Counted from the stretch's first letter, positions 1-8,144 are shown. The stretch is DNA of 21,140 bases from Pseudomonadota bacterium (GCA_018812395.1 JAHJDS010000065.1:1-21140); one strand, 5' to 3'. Numbers and translations are program-made. The notes: generated by a model from the sequence alone, not told the origin.

Positions 1-534
1 GCCGTGGCCCGCCGAGGGATCGCCCGCACCTTTCAGAACCTGAGGCTCTTTCTGCACATGAGCGTCCTGGACAACCTGATGCTGGGCCGGCACATCCAGT
101 TCCGGAAGAACCCGGCGGCCGCTTTTCTCCGCCTGAGGCGGGAGGAACTCAAACACCGGGCCGTGGTCGAGGAACTGATCGATTTTCTGGAGTTGCAGGC
201 CTACCGTTCGGCCCGCATCTCCGACTGTCCCTATGGGGTCCAAAAACGGGCCGAGATGGGTCGGGCCTTGGCTCTGGAGCCGGCGCTGGTCATGCTCGAC
301 GAGCCCATCAGCGGCCTGACCGCCGAGGAGAAACAGGAGACGGCTTATTTGATCAACGAGATCCGGGGGCGGTTCAAGACGACCATCTTGCTGGTCGAGC
401 ACGACCTGCGCATCGCCTCGCGCCTGGCCGACCGGATGGTCGCCTTGGACAACGGCCGGAAAATCGCCGAGGGCACTCCGGCCGAGGTCCAGCGGCACCC
501 GGACGTCATCCGGGCCTATCTGGGCGACGACTGA
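1..534 (+). CDS. livG: Liv-type ABC transporter ATP-binding protein LivG, 5' end cut by window edge
   Basis: This is the C-terminal part of one of two ATPase subunits of a branched-chain amino acid type (HAAT) ABC importer, acting on the cytoplasmic face of the inner membrane. The reading frame is already open at base 1, so the Walker A end lies outside the window. Visible motifs, in order, are the Q-loop region ARTFQN, a LivG-style degenerate signature (CPYGVQKR in place of LSGGQ), Walker B LVMLDEP and the H-loop LLVEHD. The protein ends in the usual family sequence IRAYLGDD. It is followed after 12 bases by livF, in the same operon as an acyl-CoA ligase, livM and livH. The family is certain; the substrate is not shown by the sequence and is probably an organic acid given the ligase neighbour. 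Confidence 0.95.
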   Translation, partial: AVARRGIARTFQNLRLFLHMSVLDNLMLGRHIQFRKNPAAAFLRLRREELKHRAVVEELIDFLELQAYRSARISDCPYGVQKRAEMGRALALEPALVMLDEPISGLTAEEKQETAYLINEIRGRFKTTILLVEHDLRIASRLADRMVALDNGRKIAEGTPAEVQRHPDVIRAYLGDD

Positions 535-546
535 GGGGAGGGGGAA

Positions 547-1380
547 GTGAGCCAGAGGGCCGAGACAAAGCCGCCGACCGACGCCGAAGCGGGCCGGGCC
601 GCCGCGCCCCCGCTGCTGAACATCGCCAACATCGAGACCCTGTATTTCGATCGGATCTACGCCCTGCACGGGCTGACGCTCAAGGTCAGGGAGAAGGAGA
701 TCTTCGCCGTCCTGGGGCCCAACGGGGCGGGCAAGACGACGCTTTTAAGGACCATCGCCGGCCTACTCAAGGATCAGCCCAAGAAGGGCGTCATCGAGTT
801 CATGGGCCGCCGCATCCACCGCTATCCGCCGGAGCGGATTTCCAAACGGGGCATCGTCTACGTGCCCGAGGATCGGGGGCTGTTCCGGGAGTTGACGGTC
901 AAGGAGAACCTGGATCTGGGCTGCTGGGGCCGGCGGGGCAAGGAAGTTAAGGCCGACCTGGAGTACGTCCTGGACCTCTTTCCCATCCTGCGGGAGCGGC
1001 ACCGGCAGCAGGCCGAAACCCTGTCCGGCGGCGAGCAGCAGATGCTGGCCATCGCCCGGGCCATGCTCCGCCGGCCGAAGCTGCTGATGCTCGACGAGCC
1101 GTCTCTTGGTCTGGCCCCCTTGGTGGCCCGGGCGGTCTACGACGCCCTCGAGAAGATCGCCGCCACCGGCACGACGATTCTGTTGGTAGAGCAGAACGCC
1201 CGCCTGGCCCTGAACATCGCCGATTACGGCTACATCATGGAGTCCGGGCGGATCGTGCTCGAGGGCACGTCGGCGGCGCTCCAGGAGAACGACGACGTGC
1301 AGGAGCTTTACCTGGGCGTCGGCGGCGAGGAGACCTCGTCCAAGGGCTGGCGCCTGTACAAGAAAAGGAGAACCTGGTGA
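547..1380 (+). CDS. livF: Liv-type ABC transporter ATP-binding protein LivF with basic/aromatic C-terminal tail
   Basis: Second ATPase subunit of the first importer, 277 residues. A GTG start is chosen because a purine-rich GGGAGGGGG ribosome site lies just before it. Walker A GPNGAGKT is at 57-64, the ABC signature LSGGEQQ at 159-165 and Walker B LLMLDEP at 179-185. LLVEQNA at about 212-218 has the glutamine that LivF proteins carry in place of the H-loop histidine. The N-terminus is about 20 residues longer than usual and rich in Ala, Glu and Pro. The family normally ends near the motif YLG, but here 19 or so residues follow and finish in LYKKRRTW, a pattern repeated in the other LivF of this window. 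The stop overlaps the start of the following ligase gene by four bases (GTGA), which implies translational coupling. Confidence 0.96.
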   Translation: MSQRAETKPPTDAEAGRAAAPPLLNIANIETLYFDRIYALHGLTLKVREKEIFAVLGPNGAGKTTLLRTIAGLLKDQPKKGVIEFMGRRIHRYPPERISKRGIVYVPEDRGLFRELTVKENLDLGCWGRRGKEVKADLEYVLDLFPILRERHRQQAETLSGGEQQMLAIARAMLRRPKLLMLDEPSLGLAPLVARAVYDALEKIAATGTTILLVEQNARLALNIADYGYIMESGRIVLEGTSAALQENDDVQELYLGVGGEETSSKGWRLYKKRRTW

Positions 1381-3179
1381 GCGCTCCCCGGGCCAAAAGC
1401 CTCCCGGAACTGTTCTTCGATCAGGTCGCCAAAAAGGGCGACGCCATCGGACTGCGCCACAAGGACTACGGCATCTGGAACCCGATCACCTGGCGGGAGT
1501 ACGGACAGCGGGTCCGTCAGGTGGCCGCCGGCTTGATGGCCGCCGGGCTCGAGCCCGGCGACCGGGTGGCCATTCTGGGCGAGAACCGGCCGGAGTGGCA
1601 GTTCTGCCACCTGGGAACCATGACCGCCGGCGGGGCCACCACGGGCATCTACCCGACCAACGCCCCGGAGGAGATCACTTACGTGGTCAACCACTCCGAG
1701 TCCCGGATCCTGTTCGTCGAGAACGAGGAGCAGGTGGACAAGGTCCTGCAGATCGTCGACGAGCTGGTCTGCGAACAGGTGATCATCTGGGACCCCAAGG
1801 GCTTGTGGGGCTTCTCCCACCCCCGCCTCGAGTTTTTCGACAAGTTCATGGCCCGGGGCCGGGAGTTTCTCGAGACCAGGGAGGCCGAACTCGAGGCCCG
1901 CACGGCGGCCATCCAACCCGACGACACGGCGATGATCGTCTACACCTCGGGGACCACCGGTCGGCCCAAGGGGGCCATGCTCAGCCACCGCAACATCCTG
2001 TTCATCACCGAGTCCTTCGTCTCGGTGCAGCCCCCGGGCGACCACGACGAACTGCTGTCCTACCTGCCTCTGGCCCACATCTACGAGAACCTGATGTCGG
2101 TCTACATGGCCATCTGGAACGGGGCGACGGTCAACTTCGTCGAAAGCCTTCAAACCCTGCCCCAGAACCTGCGCGAGGTGTCGCCGACCATCTTCGCCAG
2201 CGTGCCGCGCATCTGGGAGAAATTCGTCTCCGCGGTCCATATCCGGATGTCCGACTCGACCCTCCTCAAGCGGCTTTTGTACCGGTTGGCCGTCAAGGTG
2301 GGCCTGACCTACATCCAGACCAGGGACCAGGGCCGGCCGTCGGCCTGGCTGAGCCTGGCCTACTGGACCCTGTACGCCCTGGTGCTCCATCACCTCCGGA
2401 GGCAACTGGGCCTGGATCGGATTCGCTACGCCATTTGCGGTGCGGCGCCGGCCTCGCCCGAGCTGTTTCAGTGGTACAACGCCATCGGCGTCAAGCTCCG
2501 CGAGGGCTACGGCCAGACCGAGTCCACCGGGGTCATCGCCGTGAGCACCGTCGAGGCGCCCCGCTACGGCTACGTCGGCCAGATCATCCCCGGGGTCGAG
2601 GTCAAGATCGCCGAGGACGGAGAAATTTTGGCCAAGGGGGACGGGGTGTTCAAGGGCTACTTCAAGGCGCCCCGGCTGTCGGCCGAGACCATTGTCGACG
2701 GCTGGCTCCACACCGGCGACGTCGGCGCCCTGGACGGGGACTACCTCCAGATCCTGGACCGCAAAAAGGACATCATCATCACCCGCGGCGGCAAGAACAT
2801 CACCCCCGCCTTCATCGAGAACAAGCTGAAATTCTCGACCTACATCCAGGACGCGGTGGTCATCGGCGACGGCCGCAAGTTTTTGACCGCGATGATCCTG
2901 ATCGACGAGGACAACGTCACCAAGTTCGCCGCGGACAACCGCGTCCCCTTCACCACCTTCGAGGACCTGACCCAGAACGAGGAGATCATCAAGTTGATCG
3001 AGCGGGAGGTGGCCGTGGTCAACAAGACCCTGGCCCGGGTGGAGACCATCAAGAAGTTCCGCCTCCTGCCGCGCCGGTTCTACGAGGAGGACGGCGACGT
3101 CACCCCCACCAAGAAGGTTAAGCGGCGCTCGCTGGAGAAGCGCTACGGCGAAATGATCGACGACATGTACCGAGGCTGA
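1377..3179 (+). CDS. AMP-forming long-chain type acyl-CoA ligase in Liv operon
   Basis: Adenylate-forming acyl-CoA ligase of 600 residues, the size of FadD15-like long-chain acyl-CoA synthetases. It would convert a carboxylic acid, ATP and CoA into acyl-CoA, AMP and pyrophosphate. All key motifs are intact: P-loop YTSGTTGRPKG at 189-199, GYGQTE at 377-382 with the Mg-binding Glu, LHTGD at 444-448 with the ribose-binding Asp, the hinge DRKKDIIITRGGKNITP from 461, and a C-terminal TPTKKVKR carrying the candidate catalytic lysine. The GTG start overlaps the livF stop by four bases, and livM follows after eight bases. Being embedded between transporter subunit genes suggests that the imported acid is activated on entry (inference). 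The chain length or ring specificity cannot be read from the sequence. Confidence 0.93.
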   Translation: MSAPRAKSLPELFFDQVAKKGDAIGLRHKDYGIWNPITWREYGQRVRQVAAGLMAAGLEPGDRVAILGENRPEWQFCHLGTMTAGGATTGIYPTNAPEEITYVVNHSESRILFVENEEQVDKVLQIVDELVCEQVIIWDPKGLWGFSHPRLEFFDKFMARGREFLETREAELEARTAAIQPDDTAMIVYTSGTTGRPKGAMLSHRNILFITESFVSVQPPGDHDELLSYLPLAHIYENLMSVYMAIWNGATVNFVESLQTLPQNLREVSPTIFASVPRIWEKFVSAVHIRMSDSTLLKRLLYRLAVKVGLTYIQTRDQGRPSAWLSLAYWTLYALVLHHLRRQLGLDRIRYAICGAAPASPELFQWYNAIGVKLREGYGQTESTGVIAVSTVEAPRYGYVGQIIPGVEVKIAEDGEILAKGDGVFKGYFKAPRLSAETIVDGWLHTGDVGALDGDYLQILDRKKDIIITRGGKNITPAFIENKLKFSTYIQDAVVIGDGRKFLTAMILIDEDNVTKFAADNRVPFTTFEDLTQNEEIIKLIEREVAVVNKTLARVETIKKFRLLPRRFYEEDGDVTPTKKVKRRSLEKRYGEMIDDMYRG

Positions 3180-3187
3180 GCCGGACT

Positions 3188-4168
3188 ATGGACCTCATCG
3201 AAAGCTATTCGGAAGAGCTGCAGCTGATCCGCAAGCCGTTCACCCGGGTCTGGGTCTCGGGCCTGGTCCTGGCGGCGGCCCTGCTGCCTTTTTACGCGCC
3301 GGAATCGGTGATTCCCCTGGCGACGATGATCATGGTCTGGACCGTGGGCATCATGGGCCAGAACCTGCTGATTGGCTTCACCGGGCAGATCTCTTTCGGC
3401 CAGATCGGCTTTTTGATCATCGGCGCGGCGGTGTTCGGCCACCTGGCCCGGGCCGGTGTGCCCTGGCCCCTGGCCCTGATCGCCGCCGGTCTGGCCGCCG
3501 GTCTGTTCGGGATCCTGGTCGGCTTTCCGTCGCTGAGGCTCAAGGGGCCGTATCTGGCCATCGCCACCCTGGGCTTCGGCCTGGCCGTGCACCAGATCTT
3601 CTCCCATATCGCGGTCCTGTCCGGTGGCCGGATGCCTCTGGACGTCCCCCAGATCGGGGATCTGTGGGGTCTCCCGGAGGAGATCGTCAACTTCTACGTC
3701 TGCTTCATCATCGCCGGGCTGTTCACCCTGTTGACCTACAACATCGTCTCGTCCTACATGGGCCGGGCCTTCATCGCCATCCGGGACAACGACATCGCCG
3801 CCGAGGTGCTGGGGGTCAACCTGACCTTCTACAAGTTGCTGGCCTTTGGCATCAGCTCGGTCTACGTCGGCGTCCAGGGGGGGCTGACCTGCCTGCTCCT
3901 GGGCAGCATTTCGCAGAACATGTTCCCCCTGACCGACATCTTCGACATCCTGGTCGGGGTCATCGTCGGCGGCCTGGGACTGGTCGAGGGATCGATCCTG
4001 GGGGCGGCCTTCGTCCGGATCATCCCCCAGGTGTTCAGCAAGTCGGCGGGGCTGGTGCCCATCGTCTACGGCGCGGCCATCATCGTGGTGATGATCTTCC
4101 AGCCTTTGGGTCTGGCCGGCATGTGGCTCAAGATGAGGCTCTACGTCCGAATGTGGCCGTTCCGTTAG
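3188..4168 (+). CDS. livM: Liv-type ABC transporter permease LivM
   Basis: Inner-membrane permease subunit, 326 residues, of the BPD_transp_2 (LivM) family. Successive hydrophobic segments run through the protein. The family motif near residues 63-72 reads GFTGQISFGQ, compared with the more usual GYTGQISLGH. The EAA-like cytoplasmic coupling region includes GRAFIAIRDNDIAAEVLGVN, and late in the protein comes the glycine-rich stretch GVIVGGLGLVEGSILGA. It ends in MRLYVRMWPFR, similar to the end of the second LivM in the window. The gene starts with ATG eight bases after the ligase stop; the ribosome site is weak, so translation probably depends on coupling. It forms the membrane channel with LivH. 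Confidence 0.95.
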   Translation: MDLIESYSEELQLIRKPFTRVWVSGLVLAAALLPFYAPESVIPLATMIMVWTVGIMGQNLLIGFTGQISFGQIGFLIIGAAVFGHLARAGVPWPLALIAAGLAAGLFGILVGFPSLRLKGPYLAIATLGFGLAVHQIFSHIAVLSGGRMPLDVPQIGDLWGLPEEIVNFYVCFIIAGLFTLLTYNIVSSYMGRAFIAIRDNDIAAEVLGVNLTFYKLLAFGISSVYVGVQGGLTCLLLGSISQNMFPLTDIFDILVGVIVGGLGLVEGSILGAAFVRIIPQVFSKSAGLVPIVYGAAIIVVMIFQPLGLAGMWLKMRLYVRMWPFR

Positions 4169-4191
4169 GCCGGTAGCGGGAGATCGACGGC

Positions 4192-5106
4192 ATGGAAAAA
4201 ATCGTTCCCTATCTGATCGTCGGGCTGTCCCAGGGCAGCCTTTACGCCCTGGTGGCCATCGGCATCGTGGTCATCTACCGGGCCAGCCGGGTGCTCAACT
4301 TCGCCCACGGCGACATGGCCACGGCCGGGGCCTTCATCGCCTTCGGCCTGCTGGCCCTCAATCTGCCGTGGTGGCTGGGCTTCGCCATCGCCTTGCTCAT
4401 CGGCGGGCTGATCTCGGTCGTCTTCTACTTCGGCGTCCTGATTCCGGCCCAGCGCCGGGAGTCGACCCACCTGGGACAGATCATGCTCACCCTGGGCTTC
4501 GGCCTGGTGATCCAGGGGCTGATCGTCCGCTTCGGGGGCACCGAGCCCAAGCGCTTCAACTTCCCCCTGACGGACATCGGGACCGAGGCCCTGTTTTCCA
4601 TAGGCGGCATGCCGATCACGCCCTTTGACCTGGGCGCCCTGGTGGTGGGGGTGCTCGGCTCGCTGCTGTTCTATCTCCTGGTCCAGAAGACGCCCCTGGG
4701 CCTGGCCATGCGGGCCACCTCGGAGAACCTGCCCGCGGCCCAGACCCTGGGCATCCCCACCCGTCGGGTCCTGGCCTTTTCCTGGGGCATGGCCGCCGTG
4801 TTGGCGGTCCTGGCCGGGTTTTTCATGGCCAAGAAGTTCGAACTCGATCCGGTGTTCATGCTCGAGCCCTTCTTGAAGGGGTTCGCCGCGGCCATTTTGG
4901 GGGGACTCAACTCTCTGCCCGGAGCGATCGTGGGCGGACTGGTGCTGGGTTTGGTCGAAAACATGGCCGCTTACGTCTCCACCCTGAGCGATTTCCTGGA
5001 ACCTTTGGCCGCCTTCAGACAGAGTCTGGCCTTCCTCTTGATCATCTTGATGCTGCTGGTCCGGCCCGAGGGGCTGCTGGGCAAGGAGTTCGTCGAGCGC
5101 GTCTGA
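4192..5106 (+). CDS. livH: Liv-type ABC transporter permease LivH, last gene of first operon
   Basis: Inner-membrane permease partner of LivM, 304 residues, a normal length for LivH. The N-terminal membrane segment leads into the family motif LNFAHGDM at 35-42, and the conserved ILGGLNSLPGAIVGG stretch begins near residue 235. An ATG start is preceded by a GGGAG ribosome site, 23 bases after livM. The gene is followed 18 bases later by a strong hairpin terminator, so it ends the operon. The operon portion seen here has no periplasmic binding protein. Either one is encoded upstream of the window, or the complex borrows the LivK of the convergent operon. Confidence 0.95.
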   Translation: MEKIVPYLIVGLSQGSLYALVAIGIVVIYRASRVLNFAHGDMATAGAFIAFGLLALNLPWWLGFAIALLIGGLISVVFYFGVLIPAQRRESTHLGQIMLTLGFGLVIQGLIVRFGGTEPKRFNFPLTDIGTEALFSIGGMPITPFDLGALVVGVLGSLLFYLLVQKTPLGLAMRATSENLPAAQTLGIPTRRVLAFSWGMAAVLAVLAGFFMAKKFELDPVFMLEPFLKGFAAAILGGLNSLPGAIVGGLVLGLVENMAAYVSTLSDFLEPLAAFRQSLAFLLIILMLLVRPEGLLGKEFVERV

Positions 5107-5124
5107 CGATTCTCGTTGCCAAAC

Positions 5125-5161
5125 AAAGGCCGGCCCGCCCGTTGAGGGCGGACCGGCCTTT
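5125..5161. terminator. Bidirectional intrinsic terminator between convergent operons
   Basis: The arm aaaggccggcccgccc (5125-5140), a five-base loop gttga and the arm gggcggaccggccttt (5146-5161) form a 16-pair stem with one mismatch. On the plus strand the stem runs into TTTTGT, and on the minus strand into TTTGTTT. It lies 18 bases after livH and 37 bases after the CGGC gene, so it can terminate both convergent operons. Confidence 0.9.
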
Positions 5162-5198
5162 TGTCTTGCCAAACGGCGGGCGGTGTCGCGGCCGGCGG

Positions 5199-5651
5199 TC
5201 ACTCCTTTTCCGGGAACTCGATCCGCTTGAACACCACGTCGTTGATGTTCTGGGGCGGGCGGACGCGCTGGGCGTTGAGTTCACTCACGCCCCGCTTGAA
5301 GGCCTCCTCGTCCAGGTAGGGGTGGGTGCCCCGGACGATGGTCAGCTCCGGGAACTCGGCCCGGACGTCGGTCTCGAACTCGTCCAGGAAGGGGCAGAGC
5401 TGGACCATGCACGACGAGAAGTGCAAGGCGTCGATGCCGTAATCGGTCAGCATCTTGACCCGCTTGAGAATCCTGGCCGAGCCCACGGCCGTGGGGCAGC
5501 CGTGACAGGTGATGACCCCCTGGAGGACGACCTCGCCCTCGTGGGACTCGAAGAAGGTCTTCTTGCCCCGGGCGTGGGCCAGACAGCCGATCATCACGCA
5601 GCCGTGCTCTTCGGTGACGTTGAAACAACTGACGATCCCGACTTTGGTCAT
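5199..5651 (-). CDS. CGGC-domain cysteine-rich protein
   Basis: A cytoplasmic protein of 150 residues that resembles the CGGC domain family (a putative metal-binding domain common in anaerobes; family recalled, not searched). Seven cysteines are visible: C9, C18, C23, C49, C52, C81 and C86. The name-giving motif appears here as CHGCP (49-53) rather than CGGCP, and the second conserved cluster is SSCMVQLCPF at 79-88. No membrane segment or signal peptide is seen. The ATG start is supported by GAGAGGTG just upstream. It is the last gene of the minus-strand importer operon, 65 bases after the benzoate-CoA-ligase-like gene. A redox or metal-related helper role is possible, but function is not established for the family. 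Confidence 0.85.
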   Translation of the reverse strand: MTKVGIVSCFNVTEEHGCVMIGCLAHARGKKTFFESHEGEVVLQGVITCHGCPTAVGSARILKRVKMLTDYGIDALHFSSCMVQLCPFLDEFETDVRAEFPELTIVRGTHPYLDEEAFKRGVSELNAQRVRPPQNINDVVFKRIEFPEKE

Positions 5652-5716
5652 GCCCGCACCTCTCGTGTTTCCTGGTTTGGATGCCGGCCGGGGTTCCCCG
5701 CCCCGCGACCGCCGCC

Positions 5717-7303
5717 CTATTTCTCCTTGGCCGCCAGCATGTGGCGGAGCACGTGGCGCAGGATGAACGGCCCCGCCCTGGGGATTTGGTCAATAAACTC
5801 GATCCAGCGGGGATACTTGTAGGGGGCGATCTGGTTCTTGACGTAGGCCTTCAGCTCGTCGGCCAGCTCGTCCGAGGGCTCTTGTCCCTCGGCCGGGACG
5901 ACGAAGGCGTAGGGCTTGGTCAGGCCATCCGGATCGGCCCGCCCGACCACGGCCGACTCGGCCACGGCCGGGTGGCCGTCGAGGGTGGCCTCGATCTCGG
6001 TCGGCGCCACCCAGATGCCGCCTACCTTGAGCATGTCGTCGCTGCGGCCGATGTACCAGAAAAAACCATCCTCGTCGACGCGGTACCGGTCACCGGTGTT
6101 GAACCAGTGACCCCTGATGTAGTCCTTGGTCTCCTGGTGGCGGTTCCAGTAGCCGGCGACGGTGGTGTCGCCCTTGATCCACAACTCGCCGGACTCCCCG
6201 GCGTTCACCTCGCGGCCGTCCTCGTCCACCAGCCGGGCCTGATAGCCCTCGACGAGTTGGCCCGTGCTGCCGGGCTTGACCCGGCCGGGGCGGTTGGTGA
6301 TGAAGATGTGACCCAGGTCGGTGGTGCCCACCCCGTCGAGGATGTCCAGGCCGAAGGTCTCTTTCCAGCGGCGGTAGATCTCGGCCGGCAAGGCCTCGCC
6401 GGCCGAGACGCAGACGCGCAGGTTGCCGAGGGCCTCCCGGACCCGGTCGGCGTGCTCGGGCCGGTGGGCGTGTTCGAGCAGGTAGCCGTACAGGGTCGGC
6501 GCGCCGAAAAACACGGTCGGCCGGTGCCGGGCGACGACCTCGAACACCGGTTCGGGCCGGGGCGGACCCGGGTGCAGCACCGCCGTGCCGCCCACGTCCA
6601 GGGCGAAGTACAGCCCGCCGCCCAGGCCGAAGGCGAAAAAGAGCTTGGAGGCCGAAAGGGTTACGTCGCTCTCGGTCAGCCCCAGGACGTTCTCGGCGTA
6701 GAGGGCCGTGCACAGGCGTATGTCGTGGTGGAGGTGAATGGCCCCCATGGGGTAGTTCGGGTTGCGGAAAGAGTACAGCCAGAAGGCGGCGTCGTCGGCC
6801 GTGGTCGGGAAGGCCGTAAACGGCCCGGCCGCGCCGGCGATCACGTCCTCCAGCCGTTTTCGTCCCGAAACGTCGCCCCGGGCGACGATCACGTCCTCCA
6901 GAAATTCGGCCCGGTCCAGGACGAGTTCGACCCGCTCGAAAAACTCGGCGTCCACCACCAGGAGGCGAGCCCGGGAGTCGTCCAGGAGCGAGAGGTAGTT
7001 GTCGCCCTTGAGCATGGTCGAGCAGGGCACCGGCACCGCCCCCAGCTTCATCGCCCCCAAAAAGGTGAAGGCGAAGGCCGGGGTGTCGCCCATGACCATC
7101 AGCAGGCGCTGCTCGGGCATCAGCCCCCATTCGGCCAGGGCCCGGGCGCAGCGGTCGACCTTATCGGCCAGTTCGGCGTAGGTGTAACTCTCATCCTCGC
7201 AGATCAGGGCCGGCTTGTCCCCCCGGCCCTCGGCCAGATGGCGGTCGACCAGGTAGGCGGCGGCGTTGAATCGCCGGGGCACCCCGGGGCTCAGGTCAGC
7301 CAT
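5717..7303 (-). CDS. Benzoate-CoA-ligase family protein lacking ATP P-loop and catalytic lysine
   Basis: A protein of 528 residues, full length for the benzoate-CoA ligase branch of adenylate-forming enzymes (which make benzoyl-CoA from benzoate, ATP and CoA). Conserved parts include the N-terminal domain, KLFFAFGLG at 220-228, the GHIFITNRPG region at 331-340 with ring-pocket-like His-Ile, NTGD at 402-405, and the hinge GRSDDMLKVGG at 419-429. The P-loop, expected as SSGSTGRPKG, reads SFRNPNYPMG at 178-187. The Mg-binding TE is TD (328-329). The C-terminal PKTATGK motif is PRAGPFI (508-514), with no lysine between residues 496 and 526. Length is preserved and the frame is intact, so this is not a frameshift. 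The start overlaps the livF 3' end by 13 bases. It is probably a pseudoenzyme or has altered chemistry (inference); the CDS itself is certain. Confidence 0.9.
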   Translation of the reverse strand: MADLSPGVPRRFNAAAYLVDRHLAEGRGDKPALICEDESYTYAELADKVDRCARALAEWGLMPEQRLLMVMGDTPAFAFTFLGAMKLGAVPVPCSTMLKGDNYLSLLDDSRARLLVVDAEFFERVELVLDRAEFLEDVIVARGDVSGRKRLEDVIAGAAGPFTAFPTTADDAAFWLYSFRNPNYPMGAIHLHHDIRLCTALYAENVLGLTESDVTLSASKLFFAFGLGGGLYFALDVGGTAVLHPGPPRPEPVFEVVARHRPTVFFGAPTLYGYLLEHAHRPEHADRVREALGNLRVCVSAGEALPAEIYRRWKETFGLDILDGVGTTDLGHIFITNRPGRVKPGSTGQLVEGYQARLVDEDGREVNAGESGELWIKGDTTVAGYWNRHQETKDYIRGHWFNTGDRYRVDEDGFFWYIGRSDDMLKVGGIWVAPTEIEATLDGHPAVAESAVVGRADPDGLTKPYAFVVPAEGQEPSDELADELKAYVKNQIAPYKYPRWIEFIDQIPRAGPFILRHVLRHMLAAKEK

Positions 7304-8109
7304 CGTTTGCGTCTCTTGTAGTGCTTGACGTCGCGGTAGGAGCGCCGGGTGCCGACCTCGGTCAACCCCAAATAGAACTCCTTGACGTCGGCGTTGTTCC
7401 GGAGCTTGTCCACCGTATCGTCCAGGACGATCTTGCCGTTTTCCATGACGTAGCCGTGGTCGGCGATGGTCAAGGCCATCCGGGCGTTCTGCTCGACCAA
7501 AAGAACTGTCTTGCCGTCCTCCTGATTGATGCGGCGGATGATGTCGAATATCTCCGAGACCAGCAGCGGGGCCAGCCCCAGCGAGGGCTCGTCGAGCATC
7601 ATCAGCTTGGCGTCGGCCATGAGCGCCCGGCCGATGACCAGCATCTGCTGCTCGCCGCCCGACAAATACCCGGCCAGGATCTTTCGACGTTCTTGGAGCC
7701 GGGGGAAAAAATGCATCACCTTCTCGTAGGTCCGCTTGATCCGGCCCCTTTCCTTGACCGTGGCCGTGGCGGCGGTCAGGTTTTCGTCCACGGTCAGTTC
7801 GTCGAAGACGCGGCGGCCCTCCATGACCTGGAAGATGCCTCGGCGGACGATTTTTTCCGGTTCGAGGTTGGTGATGTTCTGGCCCATGAATTCGATGGTT
7901 CCGTCGGTGACCTCGCCCTCCTCGGTCTTGAGCAGGCCGCTGACGGCCTTGAGGGTGGTCGTCTTGCCGGCGCCGTTGGCCCCCAGCAGGGCCACGATCT
8001 GGCCCTCCTTGACCTCGAGGCTCATCCCCTTGAGGACCAGGATGACGTCGTCGTAGACGACCTCGATGTTGTTGACGCTCAGTAGCGCCGCGGACGGTTC
8101 AGCGGACAC
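7291..8109 (-). CDS. livF: Liv-type ABC transporter ATP-binding protein LivF of second importer
   Basis: ATPase subunit of 272 residues, starting with GTG. Walker A GANGAGKT is at 43-50, the signature LSGGEQQ at 149-155, Walker B LMMLDEP at 169-175 and LLVEQNA at about 203-209. After the usual family end (EFYLGL) comes a tail of about 23 residues that finishes in KHYKRRKRWLT. This matches the heptad pattern Y-K-basic-R-basic-x-W found in the first LivF. The last 13 bases, coding for part of that tail, overlap the start of the benzoate-CoA-ligase-like gene, so the two should be translationally coupled. It lies downstream of livK, separated by a strong stem-loop that may lower its expression relative to the binding protein. 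Confidence 0.96.
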   Translation of the reverse strand: MSAEPSAALLSVNNIEVVYDDVILVLKGMSLEVKEGQIVALLGANGAGKTTTLKAVSGLLKTEEGEVTDGTIEFMGQNITNLEPEKIVRRGIFQVMEGRRVFDELTVDENLTAATATVKERGRIKRTYEKVMHFFPRLQERRKILAGYLSGGEQQMLVIGRALMADAKLMMLDEPSLGLAPLLVSEIFDIIRRINQEDGKTVLLVEQNARMALTIADHGYVMENGKIVLDDTVDKLRNNADVKEFYLGLTEVGTRRSYRDVKHYKRRKRWLT

Positions 8110-8144
8110 GGCCGACCTCGGATGTTGTTGACGGCCTGATCAAA

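Noticed and set aside
5116..5173. Direct repeat TTGCCAAAC flanking the convergent terminator
   Set aside because: Only nine bases, with no accompanying inverted repeats or mobile gene. It is probably a chance match or a remnant of terminator symmetry rather than an insertion footprint.
6743..6775. Possible compensated frameshift explaining the lost P-loop of the benzoate-ligase homologue
   Set aside because: I read the other two frames across this stretch and neither gives an SGTTG/SGSTG-PKG sequence. The replaced motif has the same number of residues as the canonical one and flanking similarity continues in the same frame on both sides.
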